Source: Caulobacterales bacterium (GTDB lineage: Bacteria; Pseudomonadota; Alphaproteobacteria; Caulobacterales; Caulobacteraceae). From it: a stretch of DNA of 64,000 nt. The stretch lies in contig JAFLCS010000002.1 in assembly GCA_017302105.1 (NCBI GenBank), positions 437,001 through 501,000 on the forward strand. The letters are read 5' to 3'. The first letter of the stretch is position 1, and each line of letters begins with the position of its first letter. Of the stretch, positions 8,933 to 20,115 are shown piece after piece. The position numbers and the translations under genes were made by a program. The notes under the pieces were generated by a model. The model saw only the letters and a list, made by a program, of their open reading frames with translations. It was not told the DNA's origin and made no database searches.

Positions 8933-9415
8933 ATGAGACTGTCCACGCGAGGACGGTATGCGGTCATGGCCATGGCCGATCTGGCCCGGCACAGCCTTGA
9001 CGAAGGCACCGAGCGGGCCGTTTCGCTGGCCGAGATCGCCGAACGCCAGGAAATCTCGCTGTCCTATCTGGAACAGCTCTTCTCACGCCTTCGCCGCGGC
9101 GGTCTGGTCAACAGTGTGCGTGGCCCTGGCGGGGGCTATCGCCTGGCGTCGGCGGCTGACCAGACCTGGATCGCAGACATCGTCCTGGCGGTCGACGAAC
9201 CGATCCGGGCCACCCGCTGCGCCGGCCCGGGCAGTCCGCGTGGCTGCATGATCGGTGGTGAACGGTGCATCACCCACGATCTCTGGGATGGTCTGGGCCG
9301 TGAGATCCATCGGTATCTGGCCAGTGTCAGCCTGGCCGATCTGATCGCGCCGCGCGCCTGTGCCACCCAGCGTATGGGGGCCGCCCTCATGGCCGCCTCG
9401 GGAGTTCCCGGATGA
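8933..9415 (+). CDS. iscR: Rrf2-family Fe-S cluster regulator IscR
   Basis: A winged-helix Rrf2 regulator of 160 residues: N-terminal MRLSTRGRYAVMAMADLA, recognition region ISLSYLEQLFSRLRRGGLV, wing VRGPGGGYRLA. The [2Fe-2S] ligand region has three Cys (RCAGPGSPRGCMIGGERC) followed by ITHDLW with the expected His. The frame is open upstream to 8825, but ATG 8933 begins exactly at the family N-terminus and has AAGGAA before it. It heads the Fe-S assembly operon and is the likely repressor of it through the box at 8821. The gene overlaps the cysteine desulfurase start by 4 bases. Confidence 0.93.
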   Translation: MRLSTRGRYAVMAMADLARHSLDEGTERAVSLAEIAERQEISLSYLEQLFSRLRRGGLVNSVRGPGGGYRLASAADQTWIADIVLAVDEPIRATRCAGPGSPRGCMIGGERCITHDLWDGLGREIHRYLASVSLADLIAPRACATQRMGAALMAASGVPG

Positions 9416-10544
9416 CCTCTGTATATCTCGACTACAACGCCTCGGGCCTGGTTCGGCCGGAAGTCCTGAAGGCCACGACCGAGGCGCTGGCCGACAACGG
9501 CAATCCGTCGGCCGTCCATGCTGCGGGCCGGCGTCAGCGCGCGCGTATCGAATCCGCCCGCGCCGAGGTCGCCGCCCTGGTCGGGGCCGACCCGCAGGGC
9601 ATCGTCTTTTCCTCGGGGGGGACCGAATCGAACGGCCAGGCCATGATCAGCGCCATCAGGTCCGGCTTTGAACGCCTGATCCTTTCGGCAACCGAACATC
9701 CATGCGTCGCCGAGGCGGCCGCCATGAGCGGCTGCGAGGTCGTGGTCGTTCCGGTCGATGGCCGAGGCATTGTTTCGCTCGATGCGCTCGAAAAGGCCCT
9801 GCAAGCAGGCGGCAAGGCCTTTGTCGCCATCCACCATGCCAATAATGAATCCGGCGTAATCCAGCCGGTCGAGGGCATCGCCGAGCGCGTCCGCGCCCAC
9901 GACGGCTGGCTGCACATCGACGCGGTTCAGTCCGCCGGCAAGATTCCCGTCAATATGGCAGAGCTGGGCTGCGATACCCTGACCTTGTCGGCGCACAAGC
10001 TCGGCGGCCCCCAGGGGGTCGGCTGCTTGATCGCCGGCCCGCGCGCAACGGTGCACAAGGTCATCTTCGGTTCCAGCCAGGAACGCGGGATGCGGGCCGG
10101 GACCGAGAATGGACCTGGGCTGGCCGGCTTCGGAGCCGCCGCCGCCGTATCGCGCGCTGAACTGGAGGCCGGGCGTGACCACTCCGCCTGGCGCGATGCC
10201 GCCGCTGAACGGCTGAAGGCCCACGGAGCCGTGGTGGCCGGCGACGGGGTGGCGCGCCTGCCCAACACCCTGTTCGTGTCGACGCCGGGCTGGTCATCAA
10301 TGGCCCAGCTGATGGCGCTGGATCTGGACGGCGTCATGGTGTCGGGCGGCAGCGCCTGTTCGTCGGGCAAGGCCAAGCCGTCGACTGCCATGGTGGCGAT
10401 GGGGCTGGACGACCTGGCGACGTCGACCATTCGCGTGTCCGGCGGCTGGGGCACGAGCGAGTCCGACTGGATCCGCTTCGCCGACGTCTGGGAGGCGGCC
10501 TTCCTCAAGCATCGTGCCCGACACGCGGAGCCGGAAGCTGTCTG

Positions 10545-10545
<1 letters not shown>
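9412..10545 (+). CDS. iscS: cysteine desulfurase (IscS/NifS-like, group I)
   Basis: This PLP enzyme takes sulfur from cysteine for Fe-S assembly. It shows the N-terminal YLDYNASG, the PLP lysine K196 in SAHKLGG, and the persulfide Cys C316 in GSACSSGK. Its 377 residues fit the NifS/IscS class. The ATGA overlap with iscR and the 1-base overlap with sufB indicate coupling. A second desulfurase, sufS, lies later in the same operon. Such a pair is common in alphaproteobacterial suf operons; how the two share work cannot be read from sequence. Confidence 0.92.
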
Positions 10546-12010
<1,465 letters not shown>

Positions 12011-12014
<4 letters not shown>

Positions 12015-12658
12015 GCATCGACAGCGCCCTGATCGTTCGCAAAGGTGACCTACCGACTGCAGCCGCGTTGTCGGCGGCCATAGCTGAGACTGGCGTAGAG
12101 TTGGTCTTCCCTGTGGATTTCGCACTCGACCAAGACATCGGCGGCTGGCTCCCGGTCACGGTGGACGGAACCGATACTGGCTTTGGCTACGGCGTTTTGC
12201 CGCTGACGGACTGGCCCGAAGATGAGCGTCCGGAGGGGGCCGAGGCTCTGGGTGATACGGTGCTCAACTTCGGCGCTCGCGGCTCGCTATCAGCTCATAC
12301 CGTCAGTCTGGTCCAGCAGGTCATGGGTCGGCGCTGGCGCGCGGCGCTCTGGATTGAGGATGAGGTGCTCGCCCCTGAGCCGGATTTTGGACCAGGCGCG
12401 TCGCTGGCAGACCTTCATGTCGAGCATGACGCCGGCCCTACATCGGACGAAGGTGAAATTGATCCCGACCTGGCCGCTGCGAGTCGCGGTACGCCCGCCG
12501 AACGCGCGGCCGCGTTAGACCGCTATGTCGCCAAACACTATCCGCCGGTTCCGAGGGATCGATGGGCCGAGGCTATCGACTTCCTCAGGCCGCTCATCCT
12601 TCCGATCCTGATCTTCGCCGCCCTGGGTGGCTTTTATTTTTGGTCCCAGACGCTGTGA
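12011..12658 (+). CDS. unknown protein with C-terminal membrane anchor, inside the suf operon
   Basis: The product has 215 residues and I do not recognise it. Residues 1-~175 look soluble, rich in Asp/Glu, with [19 protein letters not shown] and [17 protein letters not shown]. The last ~25 form one hydrophobic helix ([20 protein letters not shown]), so it is probably tail-anchored in the inner membrane with its body in the cytoplasm. It starts at GTG 12011 inside the sufB stop (GTGA) and its TGA shares a base with the sufC start, so its translation is tied to both scaffold genes. Its base composition is a little less GC-rich than its neighbours. It may have been inserted into the operon later. 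A role in Fe-S assembly is inferred only from position. Confidence 0.8.
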
Positions 12659-13404
12659 TGCTCTCCATCTCAAACCTCTCCGTTTCCGTGGCTGACAAGC
12701 CGATCCTCAAGGGGCTGACGCTCGATGTGCCCGCGGGCGAGGTGCACGCCGTCATGGGGCCCAATGGGGCCGGCAAGTCGACGCTGGGCTACGCCCTGGC
12801 GGGACGTCCGAACTATGAAGTCACCGGCGGCGCAGCGTCGTGGCGGGGCGAGGACCTGCTGGATCTTGAGCCGGCCGAACGGGCGGCCAAGGGCCTCTAT
12901 CTGTCGTTCCAGTATCCGGTCGAAATCCCCGGCGTGCCGGCCCTGACCTTTGTGCGCGCGGCGATGAACGCCCAGCGCAAGGCGCGCGGCGAGGACGAGA
13001 TCTCGGCCCCCGAATTCCTCAAGGCGGCCAAGGCGGCCGCCAGCGCCCTGAAGATGGACTTCGATATGCTCAAGCGGCCGCTGAACGTCGGCTTCTCGGG
13101 CGGCGAGAAGAAGCGGATGGAAGTGCTGCAGATGGCCATGCTGCAGCCGTCGATGCTGATTCTGGATGAGACCGATTCCGGTCTCGACATCGATGCGCTC
13201 AAGGTCGTGGCCGATGGCGTCAACGCCCTGCGTTCGCCCGAGCGGTCGATGCTGGTGATCACCCATTATCAGCGCCTTCTGGACTACATCCGTCCGGACC
13301 GGGTGCACGTCCTGGCCGGTGGCCGCATCGTCGCCTCTGGCGGGCCGGAGCTGGCACTCGAGCTGGAGGCCGAGGGCTACGACAAATACCTGGTTGCCGC
13401 CTGA
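12658..13404 (+). CDS. sufC: Fe-S cluster assembly ATPase SufC
   Basis: SufC is the ABC-type ATPase of SufBCD. Walker A GPNGAGKS spans residues 34-41, the signature is FSGGEKKRMEVLQM, and Walker B is MLILDETDSGLD followed by the ITHYQR switch His. The 248 residues match the family. The frame is open upstream to 12562, but ATG 12658 gives the conserved N-terminus (LSISNLSVSV) and overlaps the preceding stop (TGATG). Confidence 0.97.
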   Translation: MLSISNLSVSVADKPILKGLTLDVPAGEVHAVMGPNGAGKSTLGYALAGRPNYEVTGGAASWRGEDLLDLEPAERAAKGLYLSFQYPVEIPGVPALTFVRAAMNAQRKARGEDEISAPEFLKAAKAAASALKMDFDMLKRPLNVGFSGGEKKRMEVLQMAMLQPSMLILDETDSGLDIDALKVVADGVNALRSPERSMLVITHYQRLLDYIRPDRVHVLAGGRIVASGGPELALELEAEGYDKYLVAA

Positions 13405-14432
13405 TGGACCTCGCTGCCCGTATCGATCTGAACGACGCCGAGAGCTTTCCGTCCCGTCGCGACGAGGACTGGAAGTACACCGACGTGCGCCGTTTCCTGC
13501 GCGCCGCGCCGGAGCCGTCGCCCGAAGCGACCGCTGCGGGGGCGGGACCGTTCACGGGTCTCGGCGGCGATGAGCTGACTTTCGTCAACGGCCGCTGTGA
13601 CGACTTCCCCGGATTGATCGCCGAAGGCGAGGGCGAGCATCTGGCGGCGCTCCGCTTCGTTTCGGCGACAGAGGGGACCGGGCATCAGGCGGGCCTGGCG
13701 ATAGAGGTGAAGTCAGGCTCGGCCCTGACGCTTCTGGAGAGCTACGAGGGAGAGGCCGGGGCCTATGTCGCCAACGCCAGTTTGACCATTGCGCTGGCCG
13801 AGGGTGCGCGCCTGGAGCGGATCGTTATCGCCGAGGACGCCGAGGATGCTCTGAGCTTTTCGCGCACCGAGGTCACGCTGGGGGAAGGCGCGGCCTATTC
13901 CCAGACGGTGCTGACGACCGGCGCGAAGCTACAGCGGATCGAGACCCGGCTGAAACACCCCGGCCAGGGCGCGGCGGTGCGGATCGACGGGGTCTATCTG
14001 GTCTCGGACAAGCGCCACGCCGATCTGACGACCGAGGTGGATCACATCGGGGCCGACGGACTGACGGATCAACTGACCAAGGGCGTGGTGCGCGACGAGG
14101 CGCGCGGCGTCTTTCAGGGCCGGATCATCGTGCGCCCCGGTGCCGACGGCACCGACGCCCGCATGGGCCATCATGCTCTGATCACCTCAGAGCGGGGCGA
14201 GGTCGACGCCAAGCCCGAGCTGGAAATCTATGCCGACGACGTGTCGTGCGCTCACGGCAATACGGTCGGGGCCCTGGACGAGACGGCCCTGTTTTACATG
14301 GAGCAGCGCGGCCTCCCGACGGACGAGGCGCGGTCGCTGCTGACCCAGGCCTTTCTGATGCAGGTCGTGGACCGCATCGGGCACGAGGGCGCGCGCGAAA
14401 GGGTGAGGGCATGGCTGACGGAACGGCTGTGA
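13404..14432 (+). CDS. sufD: Fe-S cluster assembly protein SufD
   Basis: SufD is the SufB paralogue that completes the SufBCD scaffold. It is 342 residues, with the N-terminal SRRDEDWKYTDVRRFLR and the C-terminal core KPELEIYADDVSCAHGNTVG and MEQRGLPTDEARSLL, both characteristic of the SufB/SufD family. The start shares a base with the sufC stop. Confidence 0.95.
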   Translation: MDLAARIDLNDAESFPSRRDEDWKYTDVRRFLRAAPEPSPEATAAGAGPFTGLGGDELTFVNGRCDDFPGLIAEGEGEHLAALRFVSATEGTGHQAGLAIEVKSGSALTLLESYEGEAGAYVANASLTIALAEGARLERIVIAEDAEDALSFSRTEVTLGEGAAYSQTVLTTGAKLQRIETRLKHPGQGAAVRIDGVYLVSDKRHADLTTEVDHIGADGLTDQLTKGVVRDEARGVFQGRIIVRPGADGTDARMGHHALITSERGEVDAKPELEIYADDVSCAHGNTVGALDETALFYMEQRGLPTDEARSLLTQAFLMQVVDRIGHEGARERVRAWLTERL

Positions 14433-15646
14433 TGGCCTTCGATCCCCTGACGGCTCGCGCCCAGTTTCCAATCTTGTCCCGGCGTGTGAACGGCAAGCCG
14501 CTGGTCTATCTGGACAACGCCGCCTCGGCGCAAAAGCCGCGCGCGGTGATTGATGCCATGGCTGCGGCCATGGAAGGCTCTTATGCGAACGTCCACCGGG
14601 GGCTGCACACCCTCGCCAACGAGACGACCGAGGCTTATGAGCGCGCGCGCGGCAGCGTGGACCGCTATCTGAACGCGGCCGAAGACGAGATCGTTTTCAC
14701 CAAGGGCGGTACTGAGGCGATCAACCTGGTGGCTTCGTCCTTGGGCCAGTCGGTCCAGCCGGGCGACGAGATCGTCGTCACACAGATGGAACACCACTCC
14801 AACATCGTGCCCTGGCATCTGCTGCGTGAACGCAAGGGGGCCGTTCTGCGCTTTGCGCGCCTGGCCGAGGATGGGTCGCTGGATATGGACCATCTGGCCG
14901 GACTGATCGGACCCAGGACGCGCATGGTCTCGGTTACCCAGATGTCGAATGTGCTGGGAACGCTGAATCCCGTCGCCGAGATCGCAAGTCTGGCCCATAG
15001 CGTCGGAGCACGGATGCTGGTCGACGGCTGCCAGGGCGCTGTCCACGCCGAGCGCGACGTCAAGGCGATGAATTGCGACTTCTACGTCTGCACCGGTCAC
15101 AAGCTGTACGGCCCGACCGGTATCGGCGTCCTCTACGGCAAGGCCGAGGCGCTGGCCGCGCTGCCTCCCTATCAGGGTGGCGGCGAGATGATTGAGAGTG
15201 TCACGGAGACGACCGTGCGCTATGCCGAGCCGCCGCGCCGCTTTGAGGCCGGTACGCCGCCGATCCTGGAAGCCATCGGCCTGGGGGCCGCGCTGGATTG
15301 GTTGTCGGCTCAGAACCCCACCGCAATCCAGGCGCACGAGCACGCGCTTTACGATCGGGCGTTCGAGGCCCTGCAGGGCTTCAGCTGGTTTCGACCGCTT
15401 GGCACGGCCCCCGGCAAGGGACCGATCCTGTCGTTCACGGTCGACGGGGCGCACGCCCATGACATCGCCCAGATCCTGGACCGTTACGGGGTGGCGGTGC
15501 GGGCCGGCCAGCATTGTGCCGAGCCGCTGATGAACCGCTTCGGCCTGACCTCGAGCATTCGCGCGAGCCTGGCCCTATATAATACGACCGAAGACGTGGA
15601 CGCCTTTGTCGACGCCCTCGGCAAGGCCCGGACGTTTTTCCAATGA
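14432..15646 (+). CDS. sufS: cysteine desulfurase SufS (group II)
   Basis: A PLP-dependent desulfurase of about 404 residues. It shows LVYLDNAASAQKP, PLP lysine K224 in TGHKLYGPTG and the active-site Cys C362 in RAGQHCAEP. ATG 14432 overlaps the sufD stop by one base; ATG 14411, seven codons upstream and in frame, is an alternative. Its usual sulfur acceptor SufE or SufU is not in this window. Confidence 0.95.
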   Translation: MAFDPLTARAQFPILSRRVNGKPLVYLDNAASAQKPRAVIDAMAAAMEGSYANVHRGLHTLANETTEAYERARGSVDRYLNAAEDEIVFTKGGTEAINLVASSLGQSVQPGDEIVVTQMEHHSNIVPWHLLRERKGAVLRFARLAEDGSLDMDHLAGLIGPRTRMVSVTQMSNVLGTLNPVAEIASLAHSVGARMLVDGCQGAVHAERDVKAMNCDFYVCTGHKLYGPTGIGVLYGKAEALAALPPYQGGGEMIESVTETTVRYAEPPRRFEAGTPPILEAIGLGAALDWLSAQNPTAIQAHEHALYDRAFEALQGFSWFRPLGTAPGKGPILSFTVDGAHAHDIAQILDRYGVAVRAGQHCAEPLMNRFGLTSSIRASLALYNTTEDVDAFVDALGKARTFFQ

Positions 15647-16041
15647 CCCCCATGGACGACAGCAAGATCAGCGACAGCGCGGATTTCAACGCGGCCTGGA
15701 GCGCGGGTAAGGCCGAGGCTCTGACCGAGATCGAGATCGCCAATCTGACCGACGCCATCGTCGAGGCGCTCAAGACTGTGTTCGACCCGGAAATCCCTGT
15801 CGACATCTATGAGCTGGGCCTGATCTACAAGGTCGACATCAACGATGAGCGCGACGTGCTGATCGAGATGACCCTGACCGCGCCGGGCTGTCCGGTGGCC
15901 GGCGAGATGCCCGGCTGGGTCGAGGATGCCGTGGCCAAGGTCGAGGGGATCCGCTCGGCGAGCGCCAAGCTGGTGTTCGACCCGCCGTGGGACCCCTCCA
16001 GGATGAGCGACGAGGCCAAGCTCTCGCTCAATATGTTCTGA
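15643..16041 (+). CDS. sufT: SUF-associated MIP18/DUF59-family Fe-S assembly protein SufT
   Basis: A 132-residue protein whose C-terminal ~100 residues form a MIP18/DUF59 domain: ALKTVFDPEIPVDIYELGLIY, then MTLTAPGCPVAGEMP with the conserved Cys. SufT proteins take part in Fe-S maturation or insertion. An N-terminal extension of ~35 acidic residues precedes the domain. It overlaps sufS by 4 bases (ATGA); ATG 15652 is a possible alternative start. Confidence 0.9.
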   Translation: MTPMDDSKISDSADFNAAWSAGKAEALTEIEIANLTDAIVEALKTVFDPEIPVDIYELGLIYKVDINDERDVLIEMTLTAPGCPVAGEMPGWVEDAVAKVEGIRSASAKLVFDPPWDPSRMSDEAKLSLNMF

Positions 16042-16421
16042 TGGACGCCCAACCGGTTCAGCGTCGCCCGCGCCCCCAGGTGCTTCGCCTCACCGAGGCG
16101 GCGGCCCAACGTGTGCGTGAGATCATGGCCCGGGCCGAAAAGCCGGCGGCGGCCCTGCGCGTCGGGGTCAAGAACGGCGGCTGCGCCGGTCAGGAATATG
16201 TCGTCTCCTACGCCGAGACCATCGATCCACTGGACGAGGTGGTCGAGGACAAGGGCGCCAAGGTGGTGATCGAGCCCAAGGCGGTGCTGTTCCTGCTGGG
16301 ATCCGAGATCGACTACGAGACGACGCGGCTGGCCTCGAAATTCGTGTTCCGAAATCCGAACGAGACCGACGCCTGCGGCTGCGGCGAGAGCGTCACCATC
16401 GTGCCGGCGCCGGCGGACTGA
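16041..16421 (+). CDS. sufA: A-type Fe-S carrier SufA/HesB-like
   Basis: A 126-residue HesB/IscA-family carrier. The three ligand Cys are present: one in KNGGCAGQEY and two near the C-terminus in DACGCGES. It receives clusters from SufBCD and hands them to apo-proteins. ATG 16041 overlaps the sufT stop by one base; the frame is open from 15987, but the upstream part overlaps sufT and is not family-like. Confidence 0.93.
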   Translation: MDAQPVQRRPRPQVLRLTEAAAQRVREIMARAEKPAAALRVGVKNGGCAGQEYVVSYAETIDPLDEVVEDKGAKVVIEPKAVLFLLGSEIDYETTRLASKFVFRNPNETDACGCGESVTIVPAPAD

Positions 16422-16792
16422 TGGCCTATGATCCGGCCTTTGGGGACTGGGTGCGCGATCACCTGAAGGACCTGGGGGCCATCGAGATCAAGCGGATGTT
16501 CGGCGCGGCCGGGGTCAAGTTCAACGGGGCCATGTTCGCGATTCTGGATGACGGCGAGGTCTGGCTGAAGGCCGATGCGGCGTTGGCCGAGGACATGGCG
16601 GCGGCCGGGTCTCGCCAGTTCAGCTATGCGACCAAGGACGGCCAGACGATGCTGATGGGCTATTGGTCGCTGCCCGACGGGGCGGTCGATGACGCTGACG
16701 AGGCCGTGACCTGGGCCCGGCGGGCCGCCGAAGTGGCGCTCAGGCCGAAGCCGAAACGGCGTCCGGCGCAGGCGAAAGACCAACCAGTTTGA
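16421..16792 (+). CDS. TfoX N-terminal domain protein
   Basis: A 123-residue protein with the TfoX/Sxy N-terminal domain pattern (IEIKRMFGAAGVKFNGAMFAILDDGEVWLKAD, later FSYATKDGQTMLMGYW). In gammaproteobacteria TfoX controls competence; in alphaproteobacteria short stand-alone domains are common and their role is unclear. It is the last gene of the suf unit, coupled to sufA by a one-base overlap. Its 3' end overlaps the convergent MATE gene by 53 bases. Confidence 0.85.
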   Translation: MAYDPAFGDWVRDHLKDLGAIEIKRMFGAAGVKFNGAMFAILDDGEVWLKADAALAEDMAAAGSRQFSYATKDGQTMLMGYWSLPDGAVDDADEAVTWARRAAEVALRPKPKRRPAQAKDQPV

Positions 16793-18116
16793 TCCTGAGC
16801 TGTCGTTGCAAGAGGGCGAGCACGATCAGGGCGTGCAAGACGACCGAGGCGGCCGACAGCATCCAGACGTAATGCAGTTGGGCCCAGGGCTGCGTCGACA
16901 TCCAGATGGCGGGGACGGCAAAGGTGATCAGCCGGCTGGCGCTGCCGATCAGGGCCGGGCGCGTGTCGCCCAGAGCCTGGAAGGCGCCCGACGCCGTGAA
17001 GATCAGGGCTGAGGGCAAAAAGTTCAGCGAGATGATGCGTAGGAAGGTCGCCGCGACATCCACCACCGCCGGGTCGGCGGAGAAGGGCGCGACGAGGGCG
17101 TGAGGCGAGATCTGGCAGAAGGCGAACAGGCCCAGCATCAAAGCCGAGCCGAACAGGGCGGCGCGTTTGACGGTTTCGCGTACGCGGTCGGCCTGCCCGG
17201 CGCCGAAGTTCTGGCCGGCGACTGGGGCGACGGCGAAGGCGATGGCCATGGCCGGCAGGAAGATGGCCTGCATGACGCGCGATCCGACGCCGTAGCCCGC
17301 CTGAGCCTCCGGCCCGAAGTGACCGATGACGGCATAGACGACCAGGCCGGTCAGAAACATCAGAGCGAACTCTCCGGCTGACGGCAGGCCGATGCCGATG
17401 ATGCGGCCCGAGACCGCCAGGTCTGGCTGAGCCAGGCGCAGCGGCGCGCGGATCAACGTCTGAACCCGCTCGAACATCAGGGCGAAACCGACCAAGCCGA
17501 TTAGCGAGGCCAGGGTCGTGGCCAGGCCGGCGCCGAAGACGCCCAAGGGAACGCCCGTGCCCCAGCCGGCGATCAGGATCGGGGCGAGGATGATGTTCAT
17601 AATGACGGTGGCGGACTGGATCAGCATGGGCTGGCGCACCACGCCGGCGGCGCGCAGGGCTGAGGCCATGGCCCCGGTCGGGAACATCATCGCCAGGGCC
17701 GGGATAAAGCCGTACAGATAATGGGTCGCAGCCTGATGGGTCGCTTCGTCGGCGGCGAGCAATCCCATGGCTGGACCGGCCGCCAGATAACCGCCGACCA
17801 GAACGACGAGCGACAGGCCCAGCGAGATCAACAGGCTCTGGCGATAGACGGCGTCGGTCTCCTCGGGCCGTTTGGCGCCGATGGCCCGCGCGATCAGCGA
17901 TAGGGACCCGACCCCGACCATCTGGCCCAGCGCCATGGCCAGGAAGAAGGCGATACCCGCCAGACCCACGCCGGCGATGGCGGCGGCCCCCAGATGGCCG
18001 ACGAAATACAGGTCCACCAGGTAGTAGAGGGTCTGGAATATCAGACCGACCCCAATGAAGGCGGCCATGCCGAGCAGGTGCCGGGTGATGGAACCCTGTG
18101 TCAGATCCGTCTGCAT
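16740..18116 (-). CDS. MATE family efflux transporter
   Basis: A polytopic inner-membrane antiporter of 458 residues with about twelve hydrophobic segments in two similar halves, as in the NorM/DinF group. Diagnostic stretches are FIGVGLIFQTLYYLVDLYFVGHLG at the start and GMAIAFAVAPVAGQNFGAGQADR-like sequence in the second half. The substrate is unknown. The 3' end overlaps the TfoX-like gene on the opposite strand by 53 bases, so one can interfere with the other's transcription. Confidence 0.93.
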   Translation of the reverse strand: MQTDLTQGSITRHLLGMAAFIGVGLIFQTLYYLVDLYFVGHLGAAAIAGVGLAGIAFFLAMALGQMVGVGSLSLIARAIGAKRPEETDAVYRQSLLISLGLSLVVLVGGYLAAGPAMGLLAADEATHQAATHYLYGFIPALAMMFPTGAMASALRAAGVVRQPMLIQSATVIMNIILAPILIAGWGTGVPLGVFGAGLATTLASLIGLVGFALMFERVQTLIRAPLRLAQPDLAVSGRIIGIGLPSAGEFALMFLTGLVVYAVIGHFGPEAQAGYGVGSRVMQAIFLPAMAIAFAVAPVAGQNFGAGQADRVRETVKRAALFGSALMLGLFAFCQISPHALVAPFSADPAVVDVAATFLRIISLNFLPSALIFTASGAFQALGDTRPALIGSASRLITFAVPAIWMSTQPWAQLHYVWMLSAASVVLHALIVLALLQRQLRIKLVGLSPAPDAVSASA

Positions 18117-18174
18117 GGCGCGCCCCTGATTCAGCGGTCAGATGTGGGCCTGAAACAGAGGTCTGACAACAGGA

Positions 18175-18954
18175 TCAATCGGCTGTCGGGCGCTGCTTCT
18201 TCACTTCATCGGGCGCAAGAACCGCGACGGCGGGGGTGACGGGTTGTCCCGTAGCCTCGGCGACCAGCTCGGCGGTGCGGGCCTCGATGGCGGCTTCCAG
18301 GCGGGCCATGAACTCGGCCTTGGCCAGGCCGGTTGGGATCGGGTCAAGGAACTCGATGGTCGCCATGCCGGGGTTTTTGCGGAACTCTTCCTGCGGCCAG
18401 AACAGACCCAGGTTCGTCGCCAGCGGTACCACCGGCATATCGAAGTCGCGGTACATATGCCAGACACCGGAGCGGTAGCGGAATTTCTCACCGACCTTGG
18501 CCAGGTTACCCTCGGGATAGATCAGGATCTTGCGGCCTTCCTGGTGAGCCAGGGCGGCGGACTGGGCCAGGGCCTTGCGCGCTTCATGACCACCGCAATT
18601 GTTGACGACGATGGCGCCCAGCTTTTGCAGGACAGTGCCCAGAAGCGGGAATTTCTCCAGATGGTCGCCGGTGACGAAGGCCAGATCGTCGAACTGGTCA
18701 TAGACGGAAAAGCCATCGCCCCAGCTCTGGTGCTTGGCGGCGATGATGAAGGCCCCGGTGGGCAGGCGATCCTTCCCGCGCGCCTCGATGCGGATGCCGG
18801 CGAAGACGCGCATGGCCTGAACCATGCGTTTGACGTAGCGGCGGATGATCCACTGGGTGGCGCGCCGGCCCGGCGTCAGGGCGGCGAAGGCGGCGGCCAG
18901 ACAATAGACGATCGAAAGCAGCCAATAGGCGATGTTGAAGGCGAGACTTCTCAT
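18175..18954 (-). CDS. plsC: 1-acyl-sn-glycerol-3-phosphate acyltransferase (PlsC-like)
   Basis: The protein transfers an acyl chain to lysophosphatidic acid in phospholipid synthesis. It has an N-terminal membrane helix (IAYWLLSIVYCLAAAFA), the HxxxxD catalytic motif in AKHQSWGDGF, and the substrate motif YPEGNLAKVGE. The 259-residue length is normal. The C-terminus carries a ~25-residue charged extension. Confidence 0.88.
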   Translation of the reverse strand: MRSLAFNIAYWLLSIVYCLAAAFAALTPGRRATQWIIRRYVKRMVQAMRVFAGIRIEARGKDRLPTGAFIIAAKHQSWGDGFSVYDQFDDLAFVTGDHLEKFPLLGTVLQKLGAIVVNNCGGHEARKALAQSAALAHQEGRKILIYPEGNLAKVGEKFRYRSGVWHMYRDFDMPVVPLATNLGLFWPQEEFRKNPGMATIEFLDPIPTGLAKAEFMARLEAAIEARTAELVAEATGQPVTPAVAVLAPDEVKKQRPTAD

Positions 18955-18994
18955 GCGGGCAGTCTAGCCGGGCCGCAGGGGGCGGGGATAGCCG

Positions 18995-20044
18995 TCAGGC
19001 CGCAGCGGCCTTGGTCTCATTGGTCGCCAGCGTCAGGCGATTACGCCCGGCGTGCTTTGACGCATAGAGCGCCTCATCGGCCCGCTCGAGCAGGCAGGCT
19101 GGGGTTTCGCCCGGCCGCCATTGGGCCAGACCGATTGAAAGCGTCACTGCGCCAAGGTCCTCGTTGGTCGAGCGCCGCTTGAGAGCGCGTGAGGCGATCT
19201 CGCGCCGCGTGGCTTCCAGGGCCCCAGCGACGTCTTTCGCGGCCTCGGCCGGGAAGATCAGGGCGAATTCTTCACCGCCGTATCGGGCCGCCACGCGCGG
19301 TGGCACGGCCAGTCGGGACAGGACGCTGGCGACATAGCGGATGACCTGATCACCGGTCTGGTGGCCCCAGGTGTCGTTGAAGCGTTTGAAGTGGTCGATA
19401 TCGAGGACGACCAGCGCCAGGGGTTGGCCGCGTTCGGCGGCCCGTTCGCACTGTCGCGCCAGTTCATCGTCGAAGGCCTTGCGGTTGGCCAGCTTGGTCA
19501 GGGCGTCGGTCATGGCCTCGCGGCGGACCTGCTCCAGATGCTCGCGCAACTTGCCGACCTCGCGGGTCGATTCTGACAGGCGCTGTTCCAGGGAGGCATT
19601 ATCGGCCGACACCTTGCGGGTCGCGACGGCCAGATCGCGAATGGTCTGTTCGATGTTGCTACCCGACGACAGATTCTGATCGGCCTCGGCCAGGGTCTCT
19701 CCGTAGGCCGCCTGATTTTTCTGGGCGTCGGCGATGGCACCGGCGACGCTGTTCAATTCACGTGACAACTGGGCACCGGCGTCGCGGATCTCATCCGACA
19801 GGCGCGCCCGGGGCAGGAAGTCGGCGGCCAGGCGTTCGGACTCGTCTTCCGTCAGCGGGCCGTTGGCGAGAATGCGGCGCAACTCGTTGGCAAGGCCGCT
19901 CTCGGGGCTGCTCAGTGAATGCAGCCAGATTTCAAAATTGAGCGGCGTCGGCCAAACGCTCGCAGACTCCATTTCCTGGAGTGCCTTCTTGGCCAGTTCA
20001 TAGGCGGCCGGGCTGCGAAGCGCGGTATCGACGTCTGCTGTCAT
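18995..20044 (-). CDS. diguanylate cyclase (GGDEF) with N-terminal coiled-coil
   Basis: A cytoplasmic GGDEF protein of about 349 residues that would make cyclic di-GMP. The active-site loop reads RYGGEEFALIFP (GGEEF). FDIDHFKRFNDTWGH-like sequence before it supplies the metal-binding Asp and Asn. The N-terminal ~190 residues have no membrane segment and include a long heptad region (NASLEQRLSESTREVGKLREHL-like), probably for dimerisation. The frame is open to 20086, but ATG 20044 (MTADVDTALRSPAAYELAKKA) looks more natural. No RxxD inhibitory site was obvious just upstream of the loop. Confidence 0.9.
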   Translation of the reverse strand: MTADVDTALRSPAAYELAKKALQEMESASVWPTPLNFEIWLHSLSSPESGLANELRRILANGPLTEDESERLAADFLPRARLSDEIRDAGAQLSRELNSVAGAIADAQKNQAAYGETLAEADQNLSSGSNIEQTIRDLAVATRKVSADNASLEQRLSESTREVGKLREHLEQVRREAMTDALTKLANRKAFDDELARQCERAAERGQPLALVVLDIDHFKRFNDTWGHQTGDQVIRYVASVLSRLAVPPRVAARYGGEEFALIFPAEAAKDVAGALEATRREIASRALKRRSTNEDLGAVTLSIGLAQWRPGETPACLLERADEALYASKHAGRNRLTLATNETKAAAA

Positions 20045-20115
20045 TCGGTGTCCCTTTAGGCCGGGTTCTTCCGACCGTGGCACCACACACTAGGCTGACA
20101 ACAGTAACGGCGGGA